DNA of 64,000 bases, taken from Desulfolutivibrio sulfodismutans DSM 3696 (GTDB taxonomy: Bacteria; Desulfobacterota; Desulfovibrionia; Desulfovibrionales; Desulfovibrionaceae). The notes beneath the pieces are model-generated. The model ran no database searches. It saw nothing but the letters and a program-made list of their open reading frames with translations, and was not told the origin of the DNA. The DNA is taken from assembly GCF_013376455.1 (NCBI RefSeq), contig NZ_CP045504.1, positions 806,001 through 870,000 of the forward strand, read 5' to 3'. The translations under genes were made by a program, and so were the position numbers. Positions 49,264 through 59,224 of this stretch are shown in pieces (within the stretch, counting starts at the first letter, position 1; each line of letters opens with the position of its first letter).

Positions 49264-50723
49264 GCAACGCGCCGCTTTTGCTGTATCAGGTCCGCTGGAA
49301 CCAGGACAAATCCCGGTCAAGTTCTGCGTGAAGTCGCGCCGTGTCGGCCTGTCCTACGGCGACGCGTCGGAATCCTCCATGCTGGCGGGCTTGCGCGAAG
49401 CGGACGGCGGCATGAACACCTATTACATCTCCTACAACAAGGAGATGACCGAGACCTACGTCAAGGACACGGCCGGGTGGGCCAAGCGCCTGAACATCGC
49501 AGCCGGGGAATTCGAGGAGGTCGTCCTGGAGGATGAAAAGGACATCCTGGCTACCGGGTACGCTTCGCCTCCGGCATGCGGTAACGGCCTTGTCAAGCAA
49601 GCCCAAGAACCTGCGGTCCAAGAAAGGCCGCATTGTCATCGACGAAGCGGCCTTTTGCGAGGATCTGGAAGAACTCTTGAAGGCGGCCATCGCCCTGACA
49701 TGTGGGGCGGGTCCGTGGAGGTCATCTCCACGCACAATGGCGAAACGAACCCCTTCAACACTATATCCTGGACATCCGGGCCGGAAAGTATCCGTACAGC
49801 CTGCATCGGGTCACGCTGGACGATGCCCTGGGCGAGGGCTGTACCGCCGCATCTGCCAGGTGGTGGGCTTTTGTGGTCTCCCGAGCCGAGGCATCCTGGC
49901 GTCAGGGCCTGATCGACCTGTACGGCGACGGCGCGGGACGAAGAGCTTTTCTGCATCCCCTCCCAGGGATCGGCACGTATTGACCCGGGCCATGATCGAA
50001 AGCTGCATGTCCCAGGCCATCCCGGTGCTGCGGTGGACCCCTCCGGCTGCGGATTTCGTGGACTGGCCCGAGGACCGGCGACACCGCGAGATGCGGGACT
50101 GGCTGGACGCCGAGCTGGGGCCGATCCTGGCCAACCTGCCCAAGGACGTCCGGTCGTACCTGGGCGAGGACTTCGGCCGCACGGGCGACTTGTCCGTGGA
50201 TTGGCCGCTTTTGGAGATGACCTCGCTTGAGCTGGTCACGCCGGTTGTCCTGGAACTGCGAAATTGCCCGTTTCGGCAACAGGAGCAGGCGCTTTTCTAC
50301 CTGTGCGACCGGCTGCCGCGTTTCTCCGGGGGCGCGCTCGATGCGCGCGGCAACGGCCAGTACCTGGCCGAGGTCGCCCGGCAAAACTACGGCCCGGACC
50401 TTATTCAGGAAGTGATGCTGTCCGAGACCTGGTACCGGGAGCACATGCCCAAGCTCAAGGCCGCCTTCGAGGACAAGACGATCCTTGCCCCGAAGGATGC
50501 ACTCATTTTGGATGACCTGCGCGCCTTCAAGGTCGTCAAGGGCGTGGCCAAGATCCCCGAGGCCCGCACCGGGGCCAAAGATGAAAAACGCCACGGCGAC
50601 GCGGGCGTGGCCGCCGCCCTGGCCGTGTTCGCGGCCAAGACCATCGAATGCGATTCCTTCGAGGTCATCACGGCCTCGCCCTACCGGGTGAACACGCTCT
50701 TTCGTGGCTATGGGGGACGGTAA
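49260..50723 (+). pseudogene. Mu gp28-like large terminase, frameshifted in its first half
   Basis: The C-terminal half is intact from about 49,980 (TRAMIESCMSQ ... FGRTGDLSVDWPLLEM ... AFEDKTILAP) and matches the nuclease part of the Mu gp28/terminase-6 family. The N-terminal ATPase half is scattered over three frames with at least five breaks (about 49,310, 49,550, 49,700, 49,760 and 49,840). Its recognisable pieces are still conserved (KSRRVGLSYGDA, GRIVIDEAAFCEDL with the Walker-B-like DEAAF). The gene would package DNA into the prohead. The breaks look like single-base losses. Confidence 0.8.
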
Positions 50724-52279
50724 TGCCGGGACTGTGGCTGTCTGATTCCGATTATATGGACCTGGACCGGATCATCCCGGCGGACATGCTGGGCGAGGTG
50801 GCGGTGCGCTCGGCGGCGTCGTGGCTGGGCATCCTGCCGGACCCTGACCCCGTGCTGCGACAGCGCGGCGACGACGCCACGGTCCTGGAGGCCCTGACGG
50901 CCGACGACAAGGTGTTTTCGTCCATCCAGGGCCGCAAGATTAAGACCCTCAACAAGTCCAACTACCGTTTCGAGCCGGGACACGAGGAAGACCAGGACGC
51001 GACGCCCGAGGCCGTGGCCCTGGCCAGGGCCATCACCAAGGATCTGGAGCGCGTGAATCTGCGTAACCTGTTCTCCGAAATCCTGGACGCGCCGTACTTC
51101 GGTTACACGCCGGTCGAGATCATCTGGCGGCTGGACGGCGGCGTCTACCGCATCGACCGGGTGGAGGGCAAGCCAAGGAAGTGGTTTATCTTCGACGCCA
51201 AAAACCGGCTGTGCTTTCGGGGGGAAGACATGGCCGAAGGACGGCCGGTGCATCCCTTCAAGTTCGTTTTGCCCCAACACTTCCCGACCTACGAAAATCC
51301 CTACGGTCTGCGCATCCTTTCACGCTGCCTGTGGCCGGTGGCCTTCAAGCAGGGCGGGGTGGAATTTCTTATGCGGTTCGCGGAGAAGTTCGGGCAGCCA
51401 TGGGTGGTGGGCGAGGCCCGCCCTGGCGCGCTTCTGCCCGAGCGGCAGGAGATGCTGTCCGCCCTGGCCAGCATGGTGCGCGACGCCGTGGCCGTGGTCT
51501 CGGGCGGGTCAAAGGTTACGGTGCATGAGATGGCGGGCCGGGCCGGGTCGCTGCATACCGGCATCGTGGAGCTTTTCAATTCCGCCATCGCCCAGGTCAT
51601 CCAGGGCCAGACGCTGACCCAGGACGTGGGCGACCGGGGCACCCAGGCCCTGGGCACGGTGCATCATCAGGTGTTGGAGGATTTCGCGGCCTGCGACGAG
51701 GCCCTTTTATGCACGGCCATGACCGATCTGGCCTGGGTTTACGGCCAGGTCAACGCCCCGGGCGTCTTGACGCCGGTCTTTGCGTTCGTCGAGCCCGAAG
51801 ACCTCCGGGAAAAGGCGTCCCTGGGCAAGGATTTGTTCGGGCTCGGGGCGCGGTTCACGGCCAAGTATTTCGAGGGCTACGGCCTGTCGCCGGACGAATT
51901 CACCGTGGCCACGGACACGGCGGCGGCCGTTCCCGAAGAGGCCATAGGAGAAGATGACCAGGGGCAGGCCTTCGCCGAGGGCGAGGAAGGTGGACGGCGC
52001 CAGTACACGCCCGCACAACAGGCCGTGGAGAACCTGGTGGCCGGGGCGCTGCCCCTGGCCGAGGCTGCGGCCGCCGATATGGCCAAGTCCATCATGGACC
52101 TGGTGCGGAAAGCTGAAACGGCGGATGATCTGTTGCTGCTTTTATCCGAGTCCCTGGGCGACCTGGACGCGTCGGAATTCGAGGCCGTGCTGGACGCGGC
52201 CATGACGGCGGCCCAACTCGTCGGCGTAGGGTCCGCCCGCGACGAGGCCGGGCAGGCGGCCGGGGGCGGCGATGGCTGA
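50723..52279 (+). CDS. Mu gp29-like portal protein (DUF935)
   Basis: The start (TAATG) overlaps the terminase stop; 518 residues, the usual size. Typical DUF935 elements: RIIPADMLGEVAVRS, the ILDAPYFGYTPVEIIW segment (about 120-135) and HGVEFLMRFAEKFGQPW-like and TLTQDVGDRGTQALGTVH blocks. It forms the dodecameric DNA-entry ring. In contrast to its neighbours this gene is uninterrupted. Confidence 0.92.
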   Translation: MPGLWLSDSDYMDLDRIIPADMLGEVAVRSAASWLGILPDPDPVLRQRGDDATVLEALTADDKVFSSIQGRKIKTLNKSNYRFEPGHEEDQDATPEAVALARAITKDLERVNLRNLFSEILDAPYFGYTPVEIIWRLDGGVYRIDRVEGKPRKWFIFDAKNRLCFRGEDMAEGRPVHPFKFVLPQHFPTYENPYGLRILSRCLWPVAFKQGGVEFLMRFAEKFGQPWVVGEARPGALLPERQEMLSALASMVRDAVAVVSGGSKVTVHEMAGRAGSLHTGIVELFNSAIAQVIQGQTLTQDVGDRGTQALGTVHHQVLEDFAACDEALLCTAMTDLAWVYGQVNAPGVLTPVFAFVEPEDLREKASLGKDLFGLGARFTAKYFEGYGLSPDEFTVATDTAAAVPEEAIGEDDQGQAFAEGEEGGRRQYTPAQQAVENLVAGALPLAEAAAADMAKSIMDLVRKAETADDLLLLLSESLGDLDASEFEAVLDAAMTAAQLVGVGSARDEAGQAAGGGDG

Positions 52280-53523
52280 TCCCGGTGGATGGTGCTCGCG
52301 CCGGTGCCGCCCAAGGAGGCCGTGACCGTTCTGCGCGGCAAGGTTCCGGTCACCAAGACCAGTGCAGGCCATGGATGAGGCGTCCCGATCCAGGGCCTTT
52401 TCGTCTCCGGTCTGGCCGGCGGACATGGTGGCCGCCGTGCGGGACTCGCTTCTGGCCGCCCTGGAGTCGGGCAGACCCTGGCGACTGGAAGTCCGGCCTT
52501 ATCAGCCAATTTGAGAAAAACGCTGGCAGCCTTGCGGTCACATCACTTGAATACGATCTTTCGCAATAATCTGGCCTCCGCGTATCAAGCTGGTCGCTGG
52601 TCTCATTTCAGCGTAACAAGCGCTTTTTCGGGTACTAATGTATGATGCAGTCGATGATTCGCGGACTCGGCTTGAGCATCGGGCGCTAGATGGCCTCGTT
52701 ACCCAATAGATCATGATTCTGGGATGTCTGGTATCCTCCTAACGATCACTTGTGCCGATGCAGTGTAAGGGCGTTGACCGAAAGACAGTCAAAGCCCGAA
52801 GCCTCAAGGTTAATACTGACATCCCGCGCGAGGTGGAGACCGATCAGGGCTGGTCAGTCTCACCCCGAAACCGGGATTTGGAGGAACACAGGTAAGGACT
52901 GGCTGTCCGGCCTGTCGCCCGAGCCGCTTGACGGGCCAATCCGGACGTGCCATCTCCGACCTGGCGAAGCGCATCTGCCGGGGAGCGGCACGGCCTTCGC
53001 AGCCGGGACGATCCGTGCGCCCCCCCCTGGCCAGCCTGGACCGGCGGCACATCCTGCCCGTGGCCGCCGGGGACGTCCTGGCCGGGGCCTGGCCCCCGAT
53101 GCCTACGTCAAGGCGTTTCTGGCCGAGTTCGGCCTGAAGGCCTGGATGAGAGCAAGGTGATCGCATTGCCCGGGTCGGCTCCCCGTGGTCGTCAGCAAGG
53201 GGTCTTTGTGGACAAGCGCACAGGGGATGGAAGTCGAAAGTCCGGACGCGCGCCCTACGTCAAGCTCTTGGCCCGAACGATCCAGTCTCCCTATGAGATA
53301 TGGTCGGTCCCCGTGGAACTGTCCGGCAGCCCACGGCAACCTTGCGCTGATCCGCGCTTCGACGTGGCGGATACGGAAATGGCAGATTGCTGTGTTCAAT
53401 CTGACGCGGTCGCGGCTCTGGACCGCAGCCACGGCTTCGTGCCCAAGGCGGGGCGGCGATGGCCACGCTCTGGCGCTACCTGGATGGTCAGCGTGTGGGG
53501 ACGCTCGTTACCGGGAACCATAA
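52272..53523 (+). pseudogene. gpF-like head morphogenesis protein with nuclease-like tail, frameshifted
   Basis: It overlaps the portal stop. Fragments in all three frames read as one SPP1 gp7/Mu gpF protein. PPKEAVTVLRGKVPVTK comes first, then FRNNLASAYQAGRWS (the SPP1-gp7 signature) and EHRALDGL, then HLCRCSVRALTERQ. After a linker, KVIALPGSAP, RAPYVKLLARTIQSPYEIW, RLFDVAD and FVPKAGRRW resemble a PBECR (barnase/EndoU/RelE-like) nuclease domain found at the end of such proteins. At least eight single-base breaks are needed to explain it. The restored gene ends at TAA 53,521. Confidence 0.7.
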
Positions 53524-53529
53524 AAAACA

Positions 53530-53552
53530 CCGGGGAGGTGCGGGCTCCCCGG
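53530..53552. terminator. Hairpin after the head morphogenesis gene
   Basis: An 8-bp perfect stem (ccggggag / ctccccgg) lies right after the restored stop. The A run to its left would make it a terminator for leftward transcription; for rightward transcripts no U run follows. Confidence 0.4.
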
Positions 53553-53710
53553 CTGGCGACGCGCCTACCGATCCCCCCGCCGGGACTCGGACACGCCGTC
53601 ATGATGGATATCAGGTAGTCCCGCTTTCCCCTCCGGTCAAGACTGCCCCCGTGGGGGCTTCCTCTCTCCCTCGTCCACCTGCCCTCCATGCGGATCGGTG
53701 CGCGGTTTTC

Positions 53711-53750
53711 TAGACCTATTTAGACCTAGTCTAAACCCGGTCTAGACCTA
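53711..53750. promoter_or_regulatory. Three TAGACCTA repeats
   Basis: The octamer tagaccta occurs at 53,711, 53,721 and 53,743, spaced 10 and 22 bases, which is about one and two DNA turns. A partial inverted copy lies between. This looks like a binding site array for a regulator. Confidence 0.5.
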
Positions 53751-53875
53751 TGCCGGGACTCGGGCGTGGTTCGGTTCGCCCCACCCCCTCCCGGGCCTTA
53801 CAGCGCCGCATTTTGCACGCACGGCCACGCACCCCCGACTCACGCCTACCATCGTCCCTGGATAGGGTCGCGGCC

Positions 53876-54725
53876 ATGAACCTGACACCCTGGAACGAGA
53901 TCGCCCGGGCCGAACCTGGATCGCCATGTCCGGCCAATCCGTAAACCTGACCGAAGCCGACCTGGACCGGATTGTGGCCGGGTTTGCGGCCGACGATCCC
54001 GACGGCGCGCCGCTGGTGTTCGGGCATCCGACTGTCGACGCCCCGGCATAGGCTGGGTGTCGGGACTGCGCCGCGAAGGGACCGCTTTGGCCGCTTCCGA
54101 GATGTGCCGGAGGCGGTCAAGGCTCTGTCGACGCGGGCCGTTACCGCAACGTCTCGGTCAAACTCACTCCGGACAAGGGCAGGCTGTGCATTGGGGCTGC
54201 TGGGGCGACGCCCCCGGCCATCAAGGGCTTTCGCCGGTCAAATTCTCGGCGGGCGACGGCTCACCATCGAATTTTCCAGCGGAGGAGACATGAACGAACT
54301 GGAACAGGCCCGGCCCGCGTCCGCGAGCTCGAAGCCGAAACGCCAAGCTCAAGGCCCAGTGCCGAGCTTGAGGGCCAGAGCAAGGCGGCAAAGGACGCCT
54401 CGCCGCGGCGGAAAAGGCCTTTGCCGACTACCGGATCGAAGAGCCGGACGCGGACGCGAAAAGCGGTTCGCCGAGCTGGTCAAGGCTGGCCGGCCCTGCC
54501 GGCGAGAAGGCCAAGACCCTGGCCTTCGCCGAGGCGCTGGCCGCCTCGACGGGCGACCTGGAATTCGCGTCTTCGGATGGCCAGACCGTGAAGTGGCCAA
54601 GGAAGAGGCCTACTGGCGCGAGCTGGAGCCCGGCCCGAAAACGGCCTGTGCCAGGAATTCGCCGCCCCGCCGGAAGCGGCGCATCCGGCGGCGCGGTTCC
54701 GGCCGATCTGGCCAAGCACGTCTAA
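53876..54725 (+). pseudogene. Mu gpI-like capsid protease/scaffold, frameshifted
   Basis: Pieces in different frames read as one Mu gpI protein: MNLTPWNEIARA, LTEADLDRIVAGFAADDPDGAPLVFGHP, RYRNVSVKL, an LLGATPPAIKGL stretch (protease domain), then the scaffold coiled coil (MNELEQAR ... RELEAE ... FADYRIEEPDA) and a conserved C-terminus. I count at least eight single-base breaks. The normal protein matures the head and then leaves it; the internal part also serves as scaffold. Confidence 0.7.
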
Positions 54726-54735
54726 GGAGACAGCC

Positions 54736-55331
54736 ATGACCATGCACTCGAAAATCGGGTCGTTTTCCTATGATGATGAACGGGCCCGGGGGGCGGACAT
54801 GATCCGGTGATCGTGTCCCGCAAGCTGGCGTCCGGGCTGGGGGAGCTGCCAGTGGGCCTGATCCTGTCCAGGGATCAGGCAGGGGCGGCCGTGCCCTACG
54901 AAGCGGTGGCCGCCGAGGCCATCGGCGCCGGGGACGGCACGGACAAGACCTTTTCGGCCACGTTGGCCAAGCATCCCGTGCAGCCGGGCAGCGTCGCGGT
55001 GTCCGACGGCGTGGAGGATTTCGCCGACGACGGCCTGGGCCGTCTGACCGGCGACGCCGGAGGTTCCGGAACGATCAATTACGCCACGGGCGCAGTGGCC
55101 GTGGAATTTCACGCCGCTCCCGCCAACGCCGCGCCCGTCGAGGCCGCCTACGACCGGCAGTTCTCGGGCGTCCTGGATGAGGCCGTGGACACGGCCCTGT
55201 CCGGGGCCGGTCTGGTCATCGTACACGGCTCGGTTCGCAAGGATGTGCTCAAGGTGGGCGTGTCGGCCCCGGCCGCGCCCTCGGCCGCCCTGCTCGGGCG
55301 CATGGAAGATCACGGCATCTGGCCTGTGTAA
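54736..55331 (+). pseudogene. Head decoration/structural protein with one frameshift
   Basis: The gene starts MTMHSKIGSFSYDDERARG. Its frame breaks at about 54,803, where one extra C in 'atgatccggtg' would join it to the intact 174-codon remainder (VSRKLASGLGELPVGLILSR, then a beta-rich body ending MEDHGIWPV). It lies between the protease/scaffold and capsid genes, the place of decoration proteins. The structural role is inferred from position. Confidence 0.65.
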
Positions 55332-55345
55332 ACGGAGGAATCCCC

Positions 55346-56323
55346 ATGCTCGATATTCGCGGCCTGTTCACCAAAGAGGCCATCGTTCGCTATCTGATGG
55401 CGCTGCCTGTTTTGAAGACGCCGGTCATGGATACGATTTTCGCCACCCGCCCACAGCACCCGCTGCCCATGCTGGGCGTGGATGACGTGTCCGTGGTGGC
55501 CAACCCCCTGCCGGTGGTACGGCGCGGCGCGCCGTCCATCTCGGCCGTGTCCGAGTCCGGCAACATCGCCTTCTACGAGCCTCTGCCCGTGAGCGCCCAC
55601 AAGTCCGTGACCGGGGCGGACCTGCTCAACCTGCAAATGCTGCGGGGCGACGGCCTGGAGGCCTGGGCCCGGGAAAAGACGGATCTGCTGCGCCGGGTCT
55701 GCCGCCTGACCACCGAGGCCCTGTGCGCCCTGGCCCTGACCGGGACGGTGGAGTGGCCCGTGCAGCTCGAAAAGGGCGGCTGGGAGGTCTACAAAATCGA
55801 ATACGGCGACCCCTTGTCCGCGATTCCGGGCACCCTGTGGGACGCCGGGGGCGTCAAGCTCAAAGCCGTGTTCGAGCTTTTGACGGCCATGCAGGAGTCC
55901 ATCCAGGACAACGGTTTCGGCGGCCAGATCGTGACCTGGGCCGGAAAGGCCGCCTATAACGCCCTGTTCGCCATTGCCGAGGCCTCGGTCACCACGGCCA
56001 AGATGCGGGTGGAGATCACTGAAAAGGGCATCGACGTGGGCGGCTACCTGGTGGAGCGGCGCAGCGAACGCAACCGCAACCCGCAGACCGGGGCGATGAC
56101 GCCGGTGGTGGCCGACGACGACGTGGTGATGGTCGCCCTGGATGCCGGACACAAGCTGCCCTACTGCGCCCTGGACGATCTGGACGCCAATCTCCAGCCC
56201 CTGCCGTTTTTCGTCAAGCCGATCAAGAAGAGCGACCCGAGCAGCTACAGGCTGGTCGGGATGTCCAAGCCGTTCCCGGTGCCCAACGTGAAGGGCATCT
56301 GCCGGGCCACGGTCCTGTCCTGA
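55346..56323 (+). CDS. Major capsid protein (phage lambda E-type)
   Basis: 325 residues, intact. It fits the Phage_cap_E family: MLDIRGLFTKEAIVRYLMAL, R-R-G-A-P-S-I-S (spike region), V-T-G-A-D-L-L-N-L at about 90, YNALFAIAEAS and the C-terminal DAGHKLPYCALDDLDA. Mu itself uses a different capsid protein (gpT), so the head module is a mosaic of Mu portal/terminase genes with a lambda-type capsid. It lies 14 bases after the decoration gene. Confidence 0.85.
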   Translation: MLDIRGLFTKEAIVRYLMALPVLKTPVMDTIFATRPQHPLPMLGVDDVSVVANPLPVVRRGAPSISAVSESGNIAFYEPLPVSAHKSVTGADLLNLQMLRGDGLEAWAREKTDLLRRVCRLTTEALCALALTGTVEWPVQLEKGGWEVYKIEYGDPLSAIPGTLWDAGGVKLKAVFELLTAMQESIQDNGFGGQIVTWAGKAAYNALFAIAEASVTTAKMRVEITEKGIDVGGYLVERRSERNRNPQTGAMTPVVADDDVVMVALDAGHKLPYCALDDLDANLQPLPFFVKPIKKSDPSSYRLVGMSKPFPVPNVKGICRATVLS

Positions 56324-56379
56324 TCACGCGGTCCCGGCGCGGCAGCCGCGCCGGGACCATCCATGTGGGGGGGTGACGC

Positions 56380-56841
56380 ATGGCTTCCTATTCCGATCCG
56401 GCCGATCTGGCCGCCATCATGCCCAGCCGGGACATTCTGGAACTGGCCGTTGACGACGGCCAGATCGACGACATCGAGGATGACGAGGTCGTGGCCGTCC
56501 TGGCCGCCGTCATCAGCGAGGCGGATCGGGAAATCGACGCCTACGCCGGGCAGGTCGCAGCCGTGCCCCTGGCCTATGTTCCGCCGCTCATCCGGCATCT
56601 GTCCAGCCGCATCGCCCGGTATCGCCTCCACGCCCGGCGCAGCCACATGGAGACGCCCAAGGCCGTGGTCCGGGACTACGAGGACGCCCTGCGCAACCTC
56701 TCGCGCATCGCGTCCGGAGCCGTGGCCCTGGCCACGGGGCCGGACGTGGAGACCGTCCCGGACCCGGGCGGCGTCCTGGTGTCCGCTCCGGAGCGCCTGC
56801 GGTTCGGGGACCGGACCTGGCGGAGGTTCCCCCGTGTCTGA
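56380..56841 (+). CDS. Mu gp36-like head-tail connector (DUF1320)
   Basis: 153 residues matching DUF1320: SYSDPADLAAIMPSRDILEL, AVISEADREIDAYAG and PPLIRHLSSRIARYRLH. It joins the portal to the tail in related phages. The stop is followed by a duplicated gene start (next entry). Confidence 0.85.
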   Translation: MASYSDPADLAAIMPSRDILELAVDDGQIDDIEDDEVVAVLAAVISEADREIDAYAGQVAAVPLAYVPPLIRHLSSRIARYRLHARRSHMETPKAVVRDYEDALRNLSRIASGAVALATGPDVETVPDPGGVLVSAPERLRFGDRTWRRFPRV

Positions 56842-56974
56842 TTGGCGCGCCGGATATGCCGTCTCCCCAAAATTGGGGCGGCCGGGGCGTCCCGGCTTTG
56901 CGTGCCGCGCCGGGCATTTCGCCGACACAATTTTGTGTCGGCCAAGGTGCCCCCATGTCTGACTGGCGCATCGA
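56829..56974 (+). repeat. Duplicated gene start around a palindrome-rich insert
   Basis: The sequence ccccRtgtctgaYtggcgc occurs twice, at about 56,831-56,850 and 56,950-56,969, about 119 bases apart. The insert between contains two hairpins with AATT-containing centres (ccccaaaattgggg and cgacacaattttgtgtcg). It looks like a small insertion flanked by a target duplication, or a partial tandem duplication. Confidence 0.6.
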
Positions 56975-57461
56975 CGTGGATACGTCCCCGGTGGACGCGC
57001 TGCTTTCCCAGCTCGCACGGAAGCTGGCGGACTTGAGCGGTCCCATGGATGCCATCGGGCTCCTCGTGTCGGAGTCCGTGCGCGACAACTTCAAGCGCGG
57101 GGCTGGCCCGGACGGAGCGGCCTGGAAGAAAAGCCGCCGGGCGGTGGAGCAAAACGGGCAGACCCTGGTGGATACCGGCCTCCTGCGGTCAAGCATCACC
57201 CACCAAGGCGGGGAAGATTTTGTGGTGATCGGCACCAACCTTCCGTACGCCGCCGTGCATCAATTCGGCGGCCGCACCCAGCCCCGGGTCATCAGGGCGA
57301 GAAACGGCAAGACCCTGGCCTTCACCATCGGCGGCCGGACGATCTTCCGGCGCTCGGTCAACCATCCCGGGTCCGTGATCCCGGCCCGGCCGTTTCTGGG
57401 CGTGCGGGGCGAGGACTGGCCGGAGATCGAGGCCATCCTGACGGCGTACCTGGAGGACTGA
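56955..57461 (+). CDS. Phage virion morphogenesis protein (Mu gpG/gpS tail-completion family)
   Basis: The start at 56955 (second copy of the duplicated start) gives 168 residues. Typical family motifs: LVSESVRDNFKRG, PDGAAWKKS, LVDTGLLRSSITH, G-T-N-L-P-Y-A-A-V-H-Q-F-G-G and IPARPFLG. It acts at the head-tail joint. Confidence 0.88.
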   Translation: MSDWRIDVDTSPVDALLSQLARKLADLSGPMDAIGLLVSESVRDNFKRGAGPDGAAWKKSRRAVEQNGQTLVDTGLLRSSITHQGGEDFVVIGTNLPYAAVHQFGGRTQPRVIRARNGKTLAFTIGGRTIFRRSVNHPGSVIPARPFLGVRGEDWPEIEAILTAYLED

Positions 57462-57462
57462 C

Positions 57463-57912
57463 ATGGATATGGGGCTGGACCTGACTGCGGTCGAGGCGGG
57501 CATCCTGGCCACGCTTATGCCTCTGACGGAATCCCACGGGGTGGCGACCCTGAAGGGATATGAGGGGGAGCTGTCCAGCGTCGAGGATCTGAAGGCCGCC
57601 CTGCCCCGGTTGCCGGGAGTGCTTGTGACCTACGTCGGGTCGCGGCTTCTGCCGGACGAGGGCGGCGGCGGCCGCCTCGAACGCATGACCTGGACGGCGC
57701 TGGTTGCGGCCAAGTCGTTGCGGTCCAAAGCCGAGGCCAAGGAGGGCGGCTACGGGCTCCTGGACGGCGTCAAAAAAGCGCTGTGGGGCGAGATCGTCGC
57801 CCCGGGGCTCACCCCGGCCGAACTGACCCGCCGGGAGGTGGTTTTTCAGGACAGCGGCCTGGCCGTGTACGCGGCCACGTTTGAAATCGAACAACGGGTC
57901 AGCCCGTACTAG
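57463..57912 (+). CDS. Mu gp37-like protein (DUF1834)
   Basis: 149 residues starting 1 base after the previous stop. DUF1834 features: L-P-R-L-P-G-V-L-V-T-Y-V-G, a Gly-rich loop, GYGLLDGVKKALWGE and an E-x-R-V final strand. It belongs to the tail-terminator/connector group. Confidence 0.85.
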   Translation: MDMGLDLTAVEAGILATLMPLTESHGVATLKGYEGELSSVEDLKAALPRLPGVLVTYVGSRLLPDEGGGGRLERMTWTALVAAKSLRSKAEAKEGGYGLLDGVKKALWGEIVAPGLTPAELTRREVVFQDSGLAVYAATFEIEQRVSPY

Positions 57913-57923
57913 GAGGCAAGGAT

Positions 57924-58670
57924 ATGGCCATTTCCCCCATCAAGGAATCATTCAAAGGGTCCGGGCACCTATTGCTCGACATCTTCGACGCCGACGGCAA
58001 ACCGACCGGCGTCTATCACCAGTTCGGCAACTGCACGTCGCTGACGCTGACGCCGCAGAGCGAAACCGAGACCCGGGAGTCCAACTATCCCGAGTCCTAT
58101 GGCGAAGAGCTGGAAAGCATCACTCAGAAAAGACCCACCAAGTTCAAGATGACGGGCAACGACGTGCCGAGAAAGGTGTTGGCATTGGCCGTCTTCGGCA
58201 AAGACGTGGATTTCGAACAGGAGGCGGCCACGGCAGATCAGACCCTCGTCGTGACGCCCACGCCGGGCACGGTGACCCTGCTGCCCCACGTCAACGTCCT
58301 GGCGGCCGGGCTGGCCATCGCCCCGCCGCGGGTGACGCCCTGGTCCTGGGCACGGACTACGAGGTCGACCTGAAGGGCGCGCGGTGAAATGGCTGGAGAC
58401 GGCCAAGGTCACCGGTTCGCTTACGATCACCTACCGCCACGGCGCGACCGAGGGCTATGCCATCACCATCGGCACCGAGGCCCAGATCAAGGGGCTCTGC
58501 GGTTAAACGCAAGAACCACACCAACGGCGCGCCTGCATCCTGGACATCTGGGTGCGTCCTTCACCCCACCACCGAACTGGATCTGAGGCAAAACGTTTCT
58601 GAGCCCCACCTTTGAGGCCAGATCCAGGTCATGCCCGCCATGACGAACCCGCGCTCTTGAGAGCTTCTAA
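57924..58670 (+). pseudogene. Phage tail tube/structural protein, frameshifted near its end
   Basis: The first 135 residues are intact (MAISPIKESFKGSGHLLLD ... SESETRESN-type ... ITQKRPTKFKM). The frame breaks at about 58,325, continues as GDALVLGTDYEVDLKGA, breaks again near 58,383 (WLETAKVTGSLTITYRHGAT) and again near 58,503. It ends in a conserved region before a TAA 2 bases from the next start. The pattern is that of a tail tube protein, but the family is not certain. Confidence 0.65.
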
Positions 58671-58671
58671 C

Positions 58672-59220
58672 ATGGCCAAGACCAAGACCATCACGCTCCC
58701 TGTCCCCACGGACGCCGAGCCCAGGCCGTGCGCGAGTGACCCTGCACGAGCTTCGGATCGGCACGATCCTGGATCTGCTCGAGCGCGCCAGGACGGCGGC
58801 CAGGGCACGGACCCCTGCGGCCCTGTCCGAACTCCTGACCTCCGGCCAGGTGCTCACCGGACTGTCGCTCGACGACCTCAAGCGGCTGGCCCCGTCCGAC
58901 CTGGGTACGCTCTGGAGGCCTTCCAGGAGGTGAACGCCGCTTTTTTGGCCCTGCTCCGGAAAACGGGATCTTGGACAAGGCGACGGCGATCTTCCTGGAC
59001 GGGTGCGGCGGAAGATTGGGGCCGGCCTCTGGCGGGCCTGCTGCCGCTTCTCCGGGCCGGGCATTCCGGCGTCCGGGATACACCTGGACCGAGTTCACCC
59101 TCGCCCTAGCCGAGGCCGATTCGGCTGACTGGGCCGCTTCGCCCAGGCGGCCTGGCCGCGCGTCTGGCCCTGGCCGGACAGGACGATTTTGAGCGCATCC
59201 TGCAAAGCTTCGAGGGCTGA
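58672..59220 (+). pseudogene. Tail assembly (chaperone-like) protein, frameshifted
   Basis: It starts MAKTKTITLPVPTD. Readable pieces in several frames are VTLHELRIGTILDLLERA, LSLDDLKRLAPSDLGTL, AFQEVNAAFLALLRKTG, YTWTEFTLALAEADSAD and DDFERILQSFEG. At least five breaks. The gene lies directly before the tape measure, the place of tail assembly chaperones. Confidence 0.6.
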
Positions 59221-59224
59221 CGAC

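Larger units (their letters stand above)
53524..53875. other. Non-coding gap in the late operon
   Basis: These 350 bases separate the head morphogenesis gene from the protease gene, which is unusual for a tightly packed phage operon. The gap holds a possible gcccccgtgggggc hairpin (about 53,645-53,660) and the TAGACCTA repeats described separately. A late promoter could lie here. Confidence 0.45.

Noticed and set aside
53751-54050. Separate small genes in many short frames before the gpI region
   Set aside because: The fragments are better explained as pieces of one broken protease/scaffold gene.
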